Shown here: one piece after another, positions 53,181 through 64,000 of the stretch | How positions within the stretch are numbered: the stretch's first letter is position 1 | How the letters are laid out: each line of letters begins with the position of its first letter | NCBI GenBank assembly: GCA_036583965.1 | Contig: JAZBQD010000015.1 | Location: 27,440,310-27,504,309 of the forward strand | DNA: 64,000 bases | From: Prunella strophiata | Lineage: Eukaryota > Chordata > Aves > Passeriformes > Prunellidae | Direction: 5' to 3' | Notes under the pieces: model-generated | The model's input: only the letters and a program-made list of their open reading frames with translations | Databases searched by the model: none | What the model was told of the DNA's origin: nothing | Translations under genes and position numbers: made by a program

Positions 53181-56100
53181 TGCCTATTGAAAATATATAT
53201 TTCACTTCATGTCTAGCACGGTTATTGACATCTGTCAACAGAAGTAGTAAGTTTTTTTCATTCAAGATTTCATTATGCCAGTAGTACATCAGGAAACTCA
53301 AACTGGTATCTATACCTACAACTTTTTGAATGGGGCCCTAATATTTAGTAACTTCTAACACAGAGATTGTTTATTTCTTGTATGGAGGTTAAATACTTCT
53401 TTATTGGTTTTTTCATAAGCCTCTGAGTGAAATGTGATGTCTTAGCAGGCATACACAGCAGTGTTCATGGGGTCCAAAGATGACAGCCCTCTACTTTCAG
53501 CGTGTAACTGCTGAGCTGAAGGAATGACACACCACTGCAAAGAGAGGAAGTCACCAAGTCATGCTGGCTGATGGAGGGCCAATGCTCTGCCCTACATGAG
53601 ACACATGACCACTTTCTCTGTGTCTCCAGCTGTCCTCAGATCCTGCAGGTGTATACTACAGTCCATTCACTAAGGCAGACTCCTGAAACTATGATTTAAT
53701 TGCAGGGCTACTGAGATTTTTAAAAGGATCAATAAGTATAAACTAAACTAAAGAAAATAAAAAAAGAAGACAGGTCAGGGACATTTTTCTTAATGCCAGT
53801 TGTTCCCAGAGGCTACATTTTTCAGAAAGGATATGGTGAGTTATCTCCAGGGTTGACAAGGCCAGATAACATTTCAGTTATTAGCAGTGGGAGGATTAAT
53901 GGACATCCACCAAAAATATCATGTTCAATACATGGGTTATTCAGCGATGAGGATGAATGAATTTGGAAGGAAATTGTTAAGGTATCTGGAAAGTTAATTT
54001 GAAATGGGAGGAGGTACCAGGCACTAGATCTTATCTGAAGGCTTATTTGAAGCAAGAGTCCAAAGCATTTAGTCAGTTCTACAGATGCTCTAATGTGTGA
54101 TTAATCAGAGTAGGAAATGGACAGAGATCAAGGAATACCCCAAAGCTGAGAAATGAGTTTAATTATGCTGTTTGGAGCAACAAGAGTGAATCCACCTTCT
54201 TCTGCCTTTTATTGCTTCTATAAAAATGGCAGGGAGTTGGGTGTGACTAAAAGAAATATGGATAGGAATATAAGGGAGAAAGGACAGCTGATGATATAAC
54301 TTCAATATGTGAAAACAATTAAGGAATGTGTTTTAATATGCACTGTACAATTTATTGCAAGAGTTCCCACAAGAACTAAGCATATAAATTCATGCCCTAA
54401 TTAAGCCACAGCCCTTTTATCTTGCTTTTCATCCTAGACATAGAGAGAAATCTCTCGTGGATGATAAGAAACATCATATTTGCATCTAATAGTTTGTAGA
54501 ACCTTGTCCTTCTGATGCTATGGTTTGGTCAGCTTGTCCAAATGCTCATTTCTGCACATTCTTTCATCATAATCAACACTGCATTAGCAATAAATTCATC
54601 TGGTGAGATGGATGCAGCAATTTTGCCAGAACTAAGTTGAAGCTTCTCAATCCTACCTCTTTTCCGGATTTTTCTTTTGGTTTTTTCGCTTTTAATTTCT
54701 CTTCTCTGAGTCAGGTTTCTCCTCTCAATTCTTTAGAATCACCTTAATACCTCTAATCTATGCTTTCTTATGCTGATTCTTGTCCCCTCTTTTTTACTCA
54801 CCCTGAATGCATTTTTATTATAGTACTGTATGTCTTAATTGCTTTGCTTACCTCCAAAACATATTTCAATCTCCTCTCTTTCCAATGCATAGCCTTCTGA
54901 AGATTTTTGTCATGTTTTAGATTTTCTCTAGTCAATGTCCTTTCTTAGTAACTGAGTTCAAGCACAGATTGAGCCCTCAAACCTAGTACTTAATGAATGT
55001 ATAAAAAAATTGCAATTTCCTCGACTATAAAAAAACCCAAAAACTCTCAAAAAAAACCTCTCAAAAATATCTTTATTGGTGCATTCAAGGCTATTTCTAA
55101 ACTATATACAGAGATACAACTATAGCTGATAATAATGCTAGCTTTTGCTTATTAAGTTTTCTCATATTATTTCCCCAAATAATTTGGATCAATACTGATG
55201 CAATCAAGGCATTCTCCTTTCTCTGACTGTTACTAATTCCTTCTGCTAGTTTGGATTTGTCACCTCCCATAAGTACATTCCACTTTTATTTCCCCTTAAC
55301 AGACAGAGTGATGACTTTCAATGTGAACTGCTTACTTAATTTATCCAGTGAGGAAAGAGTATAGAGTCATTATCCAAATTATCAATTATCCAAATCCTTT
55401 GGGTTCAGCCTGTTTCTGAGAGTTGTGGCATCGGTGTTCATATTGTTATCAAGTAATTCTAGGACAGACTGTTACCTCTATTACAGAAGCACATGGAAGA
55501 TCCAATTCAGAGTTGGTATGATAAAGGCAAGTCAGGAAATGGCTGTCTACATGGCATAAAGCAGTATTTTCAAATCATTATAGGTGTCACAGGTAGGATT
55601 TTTGTGACCAGTACAGTAAATACTAAATGGAATTAGAAGCTCAGGTTGTAAGATGTTAGTTTTCAAGGATGAGTTTATTTGAACACAGATAGACATGTAT
55701 GGAACACCATAAAATTCAAAAAGAATTGTCAGAAGGGCAGGAAAAATAATAAACTAGCATAGCTGACAGCAAAACAGAGGACCCTCAAGTGGGAAGCTGA
55801 ACAGGAAAGGGATCTCCAAATCATAAACATATTGCAAACATGAAGTACTTTTAATAAAAAATAAACCATTCTGTTTAACTTCTCTGATTTTTAGATATTC
55901 AGCATAACAGTTTTACATTTGATATCTGCAGGACAGAATTTGACATTTGTACTTTAGTGTAGTAGGGTCTTAATCCAGAAATCACAGTGAAAATGCAGAG
56001 GCTGGTCACAGAATTCAATATTCAGTGTTGGTTATGGCATCCAGATAGCTCTACAATTCTTTCTTTTCACTTACTTACCTTACTTTAACATGGAATAATT

Positions 56101-58090
56101 CCACTGAAGGATAGAAATACTGAACTGTGCAATAATAAAAAAGAGAATATTATTATTTAAAACTGTGAGTAAAAAACCCCCACAACCTATTTCTCATAAC
56201 TTGTGCCAAACTCAATTCAGAAAGGAAGAAAAATTAAAGTAACATAGAGACAATCCATCTGTATTCTGAAAATGTTTTTACTTTGGCAGCCAAGAATATT
56301 TTCAGTTAGATGGTTCAGAAAGCTTTGAATTTTTTGTTGTTGTTGTGTTTTATATTTTTAATAACAGATTAAATAGTGCCTTTTAAAAATCAAGCTGTGT
56401 TGGGATGCTGTGAACCAAAACTTCATTCACAGGCAGAAAGCTGCACTTCCAGTCTGATTTATGTTGGTCGATAGAAAATAACTACCTCGTGTCTGCTTTT
56501 ATAGGAAGCACTTGATATACTTGATGAATTTTACTAAAGCTTAAATTCCAGCTTTGGACAATGGGACATTGTTCCTGTTCTGTTACTATCAGGGTAGTGG
56601 TAATATATTACAGCAGAATAGCATCCCTCCAGTGTCCATTCACCTGAATCATTTCAGTTCTCATCCATTATGTACCTAGAGAAATGAAACAAGCATCTCT
56701 TTCTCGGCACAGTCTGTAAATTATGAAACATTGTATAGCCAGCCAGTGTGAATGATTAACTGAGATCAAGAGATATTTCACAAAAATGGCTCATTCTTCT
56801 CAATCAGAACCACAACTTGGTACACCAGATCAGAAAATGATGTCATATGTAAGTGTTCTCATTCTGATCCCTAGTAAGAGCTATTGTTATACCTTGTGTA
56901 ATAACTTGCTATTGAAAGATCACAAAAGTAAAACTATTTTAAGGATATTTTTGTCTATATAGAAGACACCTTCTTTATACAGAATGCTGTTTCTTTTTAT
57001 TAACATATATATATTGTGAATGAAAATCTGTAATAAGCTTTCATAATGAAAGTATAACATTTTGTCAGTTTGATTTTGTGGCAAATTTAAATTGCATCAC
57101 TCTTTGAAAGTTTAAATGTATTGTTTGGCTATTGGTCTTGTTAATATTTAGCTTAATCAAATTTATTCATTACCCTAAATTGTGAGGTATAGGTCAAAAA
57201 TACTTAACAGTTTAACTGGTTTCCACTTTTCCTTTCAACCTTTGCAAGCCTGAAGTAAATTATATTCTTCAAACAGTTCTTCCCCTATATTTAATGTTAG
57301 GTGTAATCTATTTCTGAATGTGTCACTTTTTGCATACTACAGAGCATTTAATTTCAAATTACAGTTCACCATTCTCTGATCCATATTTGTCATGGATTTT
57401 GGACTGAAATTATTGATTATCTATTCTAGGTTTGTTGCAATTTCTCCTTATAAGTTTTTGTTGGGCTTTTTTCCTTTTTAATCCAGTTCACTATTTCTTG
57501 TGCAAATTTTAGCTTCATCTTGTCAATATTTGCAATAGATCTGAGTTTTACTAATATGGACTGTGTCACTGAATTCAATGAAACTGCTCAAGTTTTAAAA
57601 GTAACTCACTTTTGTAAGTTTTCCAGATTTAAGACTTCACAAAATAAGCTTTCAGGAGCTGTAATGATCACTGCATGACATGGGTGTGAGCAGCCCTTTA
57701 CACTTAGATGTCATGATTCCTGATTAAATTTTGTTATCCCACTGGACAACAAACCATTTTTTAAAAAGTTTCTCACCCAGAATTCAGTGTTTACAGCACT
57801 ACATAATCTATCCTTCGTTGTTAAGGTCTCCTAATAGTTCTGGTAAATATGTAATTTATGCAAATCTATACATGAAGATTTTCTTATCTATGTATTTCCA
57901 TTTTCCTTTTAGGCTGAGCTGCATTTCAACATTTCTCATGAAATCTTTCAGAGAGTAATGTCTTAACCAATATAAACTTTCCAGTCTGAGTAATATAAGT
58001 GTCCTCAAAGTTTGGTCTAATACTGTAAAAAAAAAATCTATAATTAAAATTTTTTAGAATGTTTACCTTTGGCTTTGCTAGCAAAGCAAT
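53181..58090. other. AT-rich non-coding stretch
   Basis: No gene is recognised. Sub-interval 54300-54510 has an enhancer-like mix (CCTAATTAAGCC, TATTTGCATCTAATAG, GGATGATAAG) and may be constrained. A less AT-rich patch lies near 53430-53690 and is unassigned. Short GTT repeats occur near 56336-56348. Confidence 0.5.
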
Positions 58091-58145
58091 GTTTTCTTTT
58101 TTTCTTTTCCTTTTTTTTCTTTCTTTCTTTTTTTTTTTTTTTTTT
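58091..58145. repeat. Poly-pyrimidine tract
   Basis: About 55 bases of T and C end in a run of more than 20 T. On the minus strand this gives a lysine/arginine-rich stretch inside a 107-codon open frame, which I regard as an artefact of composition. Confidence 0.88.
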
Positions 58146-59224
58146 AATCCACAAACTTGCATAACTAAGATTTCAGTAAAGTTGTAGCAATTATCTTTCA
58201 ATGGGGCCCAATGGTGAATTAGAAATATATTTTGCCCCATCATTTGCATTAATTTGATATAATCCCTGACTGTCTTGCCTGGTCACAGCTTTTAATGCCT
58301 AAAGTAAAGAAAGTAATGATTGTTAACAGTAGAAATCCACACACATTATTAAACAATTGTTAGCAGTTAATTCTCATCAGCCTTTGAAAGACAGGAGGTG
58401 AAGGGCAAAATGCAAAGGGAAAAAAAAAGTGCAAAAAAAGACTTCAAGATGTACAAATAGCAGAATAAATTAGAGCAAATCATATAAATTGAGCAACAGA
58501 TCAGACAAGGCCATAAGGATTTTGTGCATGATCTCCCTTGAGCAACAGAAATGAGTGACACATTAAATGGCTCATCATGCTTTATTATATTTACACCTTT
58601 TAGATTGTTTCCCTATTTCAAGTCACCACTGCTAAGATGATGTTTTTAAGAAAGGAAACCCCTTTTACTAATTACTATCCCATTCATAATACAATGAATA
58701 TGTCTTGTCAAATATGTCCATATACCTAACTGGATATGGGACAGTTGGCTGAGCACAGATGTTCTAAGCATGTTTTCACTTGTCCTGTTCCCATATTATT
58801 TACAAGTTATTTCCAAATGTATATAGAGCTATCTATTCACAGATATACATATACATCTGAACATATCAGTGTGGTGTTTAAAAGCAGGTCGGGTTCTCAT
58901 TGTTTTCAAAAAAGAAAACAAAGAACAAAAACCCCAAAATCAACCAGAAAGATCACACAACCTGGGGGAAAAAAATAAAATAGTGTCTTTTACTTTTTTA
59001 TTAAGAATGACCTTATAAATAAGATTTTTCTCTGAGGAAAATTATTAGTTTGAGAATCCTGAAACCCAGGACTATCTACTCATCTATCATGGGGAACTGT
59101 CTTTCTATAGCATTTTTGTTTAAAATAACTTACACATTTATTACACAGTAGCTCTGCTCCGAAAAAAAATTGGCTTTATGGCCCATAGATATTTAATAGC
59201 TCAGCTACAACTGATCTGTCTGAT
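58146..59224. other. AT-rich non-coding stretch
   Basis: No gene is recognised. The sub-interval 58235-58380 combines CATTTGCATTAATTTG, GTAATGATTGTTAACAG and AACAATTGTTAGCAGTTAAT and could be regulatory. The evidence is motif content only. Confidence 0.5.
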
Positions 59225-59480
59225 GGATAGGGCTTTTAACTACACTGTGATTTTTTGGAAGACCATAAGTGGAAGGAAACTAATTGAATTGACTTTTGAA
59301 TTGGCTGGGGGGCTGCCATTGTTTGACAGACAATGAAAACAATTTAAATCACCTTTAACAAGAGAATTCCTTTGACTCTGGGAGTATCACCATGAATTCA
59401 CATACTATTCCCTGGGGTGCCAGTGGAAACCACACTTTTAATTGCCAGTGTTGCACATGTATAATCATATTGTCAGCAGG
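59225..59480. promoter_or_regulatory. Candidate conserved enhancer-like element
   Basis: In about 250 bp there is a dense mixture of words typical of developmental enhancers: SOX-like CCATTGTTTG and GACAATG, TALE-type TTTGACAG, TCF/LEF-like CACCTTTAAC and CCTTTGAC, and homeodomain CTAATTG and TTTTAATTGCC. No simple repeat or transposon lies inside. I judge this the strongest such candidate in the window, but no alignment was possible and single motifs are weak evidence. Confidence 0.3.
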
Positions 59481-62400
59481 GTGTGTAGCAACTGCACAGG
59501 GTCTGCACAGTACTGTAGAGGAAGGCTGTTAAATTGGGAATGTCTTTGCCCCAGACTAGAACAAATAACTAGACTCTGGAAAATTAAAAAATTATTCACC
59601 ATTTATCTTAACTAAAACCAAATATTTTCAGGTGTGTTGCATAGAATTTGGTCCTCAGTAGGGCAATGAGCTCTTGAAATTTCTTGCCTGAAGAATAAGA
59701 TGTGTGAATTTCCTATTCTTCATGTTCAATAAAAATAAATCTTAATCAAAAGCCCAGTTTGAAACAATTAATTTCACTTCCAGTTTGGTGGGAGACTGTG
59801 CAAGTTGATATGGTATAAATCCTTCTTTCTGGGGTTTTATGATGTTCTCCTATCTGAACCTCTGCTATTTTCTAAGGAAATGTAAGTGGTCTATTTCTTT
59901 GTTTCTTAGCTAAGTTTCATCTGCTAGCCCTTTTCTCTTAACTTTATGTTTGCTTTTAAAAATCTATGCCTCATTACTCTCTGTGGTACTTCTGTTTTTT
60001 ATTTTTATTACCTTCACAGAGTTCTTTGTAATATTTCAAATATAATATTTATGCATAGCAACATCAATTTGGTATGCTGTAAATACAACCAGTGGTCAGC
60101 CACATAGAGAACTGTTATTCTATTAGGCAAGTTTTACTGACACTTGCTGTGATATTTAAGGTAGAGATTACTTTAAAAGAAGCTACTACTGTGCACTTTC
60201 AAAAAGAGTTTAACCTACAGCATTGGGTCCTCAAATGTAGGAGTTCTTTTATATTATACTCTTCTAATGCACTTTTAAAACATAGTCCATAAAGCATAGG
60301 GGGGAAAAAAATGATAGTTGCTCATAAATACTAATGTTAATGCTATTTTCTGTAAATGAAAGTAGAGGTTTGGTCTACCTTTGGATTGTATTGGGGTTTT
60401 TCTTTAGTAAAACAACAAAAAGACCCTAAAAACCTAAAAACCAAAAAAAAAAACCCCCAAAAAAACCCCCCAAAAATCCAAACAAGCAAAACAAATTTAT
60501 TTGTTCTGTTTCATTATTCATTCTATTTTGCTTAGCAATATTATTCTATCCTGTACCTAATATCATCAATAATTATATCAAATCAGAAGCCTATTTTAAT
60601 CTAATTTCTGGATGTTCTGGATTTCTGGATGTTCCCTCTAATCATTGTGCAATTATTTAAAAAAATACCAGTATTTTACTTTTTCTTTTGTTTTTTCAGA
60701 ACTTCCAGTATACTTTTTCATAAATCATTGTACTGAACTCCAAAACCTACACACAGGGTTATAGATCATGGCTGCTGATGGAGAAAATAAAACTGTTTCA
60801 TTTTGCACTTTATTCAGGTACCTGACTGAAAGGTGATCAGTCTCCAGTTTCCTAAGTATTATGGATGTTTTTTATTTAAACAAGAAACATCCAGTGTTGG
60901 TGTTGTGCATTTTGCAAATCATGAGAACGCATTCACCACCTGCTGCACAATTCACAGGAAAGGAAATGTATAGACTAAAGCTAGAAGTTGAGAAGCTGCT
61001 GTCTACAAAAATCAATTCTGGAAACAGTTACTTAAAGCTATACCTGATTTTATGACATGCAGGATTAGTTTTGTGCACTTACTTCAAGCAGTTCCCCTCT
61101 GTCTGACCTGTATCTGACAGGGTTGCATGTTGTAGACATTGTTCTATTTATTAGTGTTTTGACTGCAGAAGCAACAACAAGTTATGCTGCCAGGAATTAA
61201 ATTAACAGACATTTATGTATTCCCCAGAAGACTTGAATGAGAGGCATAAATCCTTTCCAAGAAAAACGTGAAAATATTGAAAATTTTATCATATTATATG
61301 ACATCACAGTATGCTGTTCTTATTGACAAGTTCATTGAGAAATTATATTTTAATTTTACTTGCAGAATAAAAGATTTCTCAGTACCAATTTAAAGTCACT
61401 GGAGTGTTTGTAGGACAGATCAGCAGAAATTGGGTTGAAACTTTGCAACATCTGTTCTTGTTAATCCAGTAGGAATTACCACTAGGATATTACCTGACCT
61501 ATCATCAAATAAGTGGTCTTAAAACTGAGACTTTAATGGACTTATCAAATGACTGGAGAGAACTTCAGAAGGATAAGTGTGAGAAAAATCTCTCTGGCAA
61601 CTACAGCAGACTCAACTCTAGTCATCATGATGAATGCTGTTCATGACATGCAGCATGGGAAAGAAAATTATGCACAATGTGATTCTCAGACAAGAATACC
61701 TTAGTGGAAAATGTTCAAGGACACTTTTAGCTATATTGAAATTTAACAGGGAAAATAGTATTTTGTCCATTACTAGTAAACACTCAGAGAAATTTTATTG
61801 ATACTGTAAAGTCTCAGGACTTGACTAGACATATACTGATAGATCTGATTTTAGTTGTGGGAGCAGCTGTCTAATGGGCAGATATTATTGCCTAGATTTG
61901 TTTTTACTTTAACTTAATGTAGCTTTGTGCTAGAACAACTACTATCCAATTAATAGCCAGTATAAGGAAGTAGTTATTCTGCTTAGAGTGATTCATGATC
62001 CCAGAAAGAAATCTTAGTTTAGAAGAAAACAGACTTAAGCAGAAAAGCACAGATCACACTAGGTCACTTCAGGATAGTATCTTTATGAATCAGGTTCAAC
62101 CAGTTTTAAGAATATGAAAAATAACAGTAAAACAGATATCATCTGGAATTTAGAAGCAGTCAGAGCATCATGTATAGCAATTTTTATTGTCAATTACAAG
62201 GTACTTGTAATAATTAGATCATTAGAATTGTGTTGATATTACTATAACCTGACATATAATAACTGTTTAATGTATTTTGTTGGGACAGCTAGAACATTAA
62301 TAACTCTAGCAATAGATTATTTTTTCAATTAATTATATTTCCCTTTTTGTCTCTATCAACATTTTGAGTCTAATAAAAATGATCGACCAGTGCAAATCTA

Positions 62401-62663
62401 ATTAAACTGTTTTTTACTGGAAAAGTATTTTCCCATTGCTTCTTTTTCCTTTCAGAAAATAAAGGGTGCATGCAAATACTATTTAGAATTACCCATGTAT
62501 CTAATCTTTCAGAATTGGATGAGTGTAGTTTTGTAGATAAAGAACTGTCACCTTGATGATCTTCACTAGTCCATGAAAATTTTAACAAGAGTAACTACTA
62601 TCAGTCATAAAATTTCTATAAACCAATTGTAAGAAAATCTGAGTTTGGAGGAGTCAATGCCTG
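59481..62663. other. AT-rich non-coding stretch
   Basis: No gene is recognised. An A/C-rich tract of alternating A and C runs lies at about 60410-60490. A 17-bp-period duplication of ATTTCTGGATGTTC occurs at 60604-60634. Confidence 0.6.
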
Positions 62664-62700
62664 CTTCCTTTGCTACATAGTCAGTATGTAGCAAAGGAAG
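62664..62700. repeat. Perfect inverted repeat, 16-bp arms, 5-base loop
   Basis: CTTCCTTTGCTACATA (62664-62679) and its exact reverse complement TATGTAGCAAAGGAAG (62685-62700) flank GTCAG. Pairing stops at the next base on both sides. The stem is shorter than a usual animal pre-microRNA (about 22 bp or more) and no T-run follows. A templated-switch mutation that copied one arm from the other is a likely origin. Confidence 0.92.
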
Positions 62701-64000
62701 TTTTCAAGCCAGCAGAAAATTTCAGTGAATATGGTCTGATTCTAGTCTAAAGATATTTCTCTGAATGTTGGTATCTAGAATGTCTGTCTCTTTAGTGCTG
62801 TATGTATTACCATGCTCCAAGTTAAAACAGTAGTCACAGAGACCAACATGGGCAAAAAGTCAGATAATTTCTTTTAGTGCACAGTGACCTGAAAAAAAAA
62901 AAAACAAAAAACCCATTTAATTCAGAATATAATCCATACAATATAAAGATTGCCTAGGCCAGAAGCAAGACAAAATATGGTTGTGTAGGACTGCTTTTCC
63001 CATGCCATTAATGTATGATGATTTCAATTACTGCAGGCTCTTTGCTGCTCCTGTGTCACACATGCTGGTGACTAATCCCTTCCTTTTCCAATCACAGCTT
63101 GAGTTATGAATAAATACCTGGCAATACATCATCAAGGGTAGAGCTGTGAAGAAACATCACACTTCAAATGCCATTTTGGATTTTCAAAGCATAAGATGTC
63201 TGATAGTCCTATATGTGGTCACTACAGCTACAGATTGTGACAGCAAAGTGTTGGCCTAAAGGGAAATGCACAAACAGGTCAGGGTGGTTTACAAGTTTTT
63301 CTCATCTAGTCAAGAAGGTCTTGACCCCCTGTCTAACCGTGGGTAATTGGTAACAGTGGGACTCTTTCAATAGGAAAAAAAGTAGAATGAAACAAAATAA
63401 ATATGGAAGAACAGTCCCTACCAAGGTGTCCTAGAATTATTCTGGGCTGGAGTTACAGTCTGATGTCAAGGTCAGACCTATAGTCTGAAATTAAAAAGCA
63501 GAGAAGTGCAGCTCTACCCTCCAAATATCTTTATGTGAAGACAAATCATAACTAATTAATAGCCAGCTCTGATAACAGCATTCAAAAAGGTTAAGTACCA
63601 GCTTACTTGTAGTAGCTTGACACTGCTGTGTTTTCATAGATTGTGTCCCTTGAACCAAAAGACTGGCAGTGTGATGCACATTGTCTTTCCATGCTCACCT
63701 CCAGGTAATTTAAGTGCCTTCAGAGTCATATTGCCAGCCATGCCTACCATAATGCACTGTACTGTACCAAAAATATCTTCATAATCCTCTGTTAATTTGT
63801 TATTTGGTATATTTTTTGCCAGATATATACAAAGATAGCAGAATATTCTGTTGACGTTGTTTTTTCCAATTAATCCAGTATACAACATATATTAATGCTG
63901 GTATATCCACTTTCCTGCTTTACAACAGCATTTCAGCATTGAAGTAATGTATCCTACATATTCAAAGATTTTCTGGAATTATGTTTCTAGGCATTTGCTT
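62701..64000. other. AT-rich non-coding stretch to the window end
   Basis: No gene is recognised. The part at 62995-63130 holds CCATTAATG, TTTCAATTACTGCAGG, GACTAATCCC (an OTX/PITX-type site) and CCAATCACAG and might be conserved non-coding sequence. Open frames near the end have no domain signature. Confidence 0.5.

Noticed and set aside
57926..58249. 107-codon minus-strand frame with a lysine-rich centre
   Set aside because: The basic stretch is the poly-pyrimidine tract read in reverse, and the rest has no recognisable domain.

Overview
The window reads as AT-rich, non-coding vertebrate nuclear DNA, most likely from a bird. The main evidence is a set of CR1 LINE remnants, including an ORF2 endonuclease fragment and several short 3' tails typical of avian genomes. 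A solo LTR of endogenous-retrovirus type, very low repeat density and scarce CpG also fit. I see no convincing protein-coding gene, exon, tRNA or rRNA. Nearly all open frames are short and chance-like, and the longest (over 600 codons) is only the translation of a satellite. The segment could be an intergenic desert or the inside of a very long intron; the sequence alone does not decide.

Layout. 1-4.8 kb: unique AT-rich DNA with a short ATT repeat. 4.8-5.85 kb: a minus-strand CR1 copy that keeps the start of ORF2 and the endonuclease, then jumps directly to the CR1 3' end, so the reverse transcriptase region is missing. 5.85-16.4 kb: unique DNA with three CR1 tails, two small tandem duplications and a CpG-bearing patch near 13.6 kb. 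16.43-18.18 kb: an uninterrupted 1.75-kb array of the pentamer AATAT. 18.2-46.4 kb: unique DNA with A/T-rich tracts, two short perfect hairpins, one CR1 tail, a G-run cluster and homeodomain-site-rich patches. 46.44-47.05 kb: a 598-bp solo LTR, minus orientation, with a perfect 6-bp target duplication. 47.05-49.79 kb: unique DNA. 49.79-50.32 kb: a perfect 529-bp TA array. 50.3-64 kb: unique DNA with poly-pyrimidine tracts, more candidate conserved non-coding patches and a perfect 16-bp-stem hairpin at 62.7 kb.

No genes act together here. The most notable features are the two very long, interruption-free AT-only arrays about 32 kb apart, the internally deleted CR1, the cleanly delimited solo LTR, and patches that look more like constrained regulatory DNA than their surroundings. 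The constraint claims are inference and need a cross-species alignment. I did not find a new molecular system that the sequence can support.
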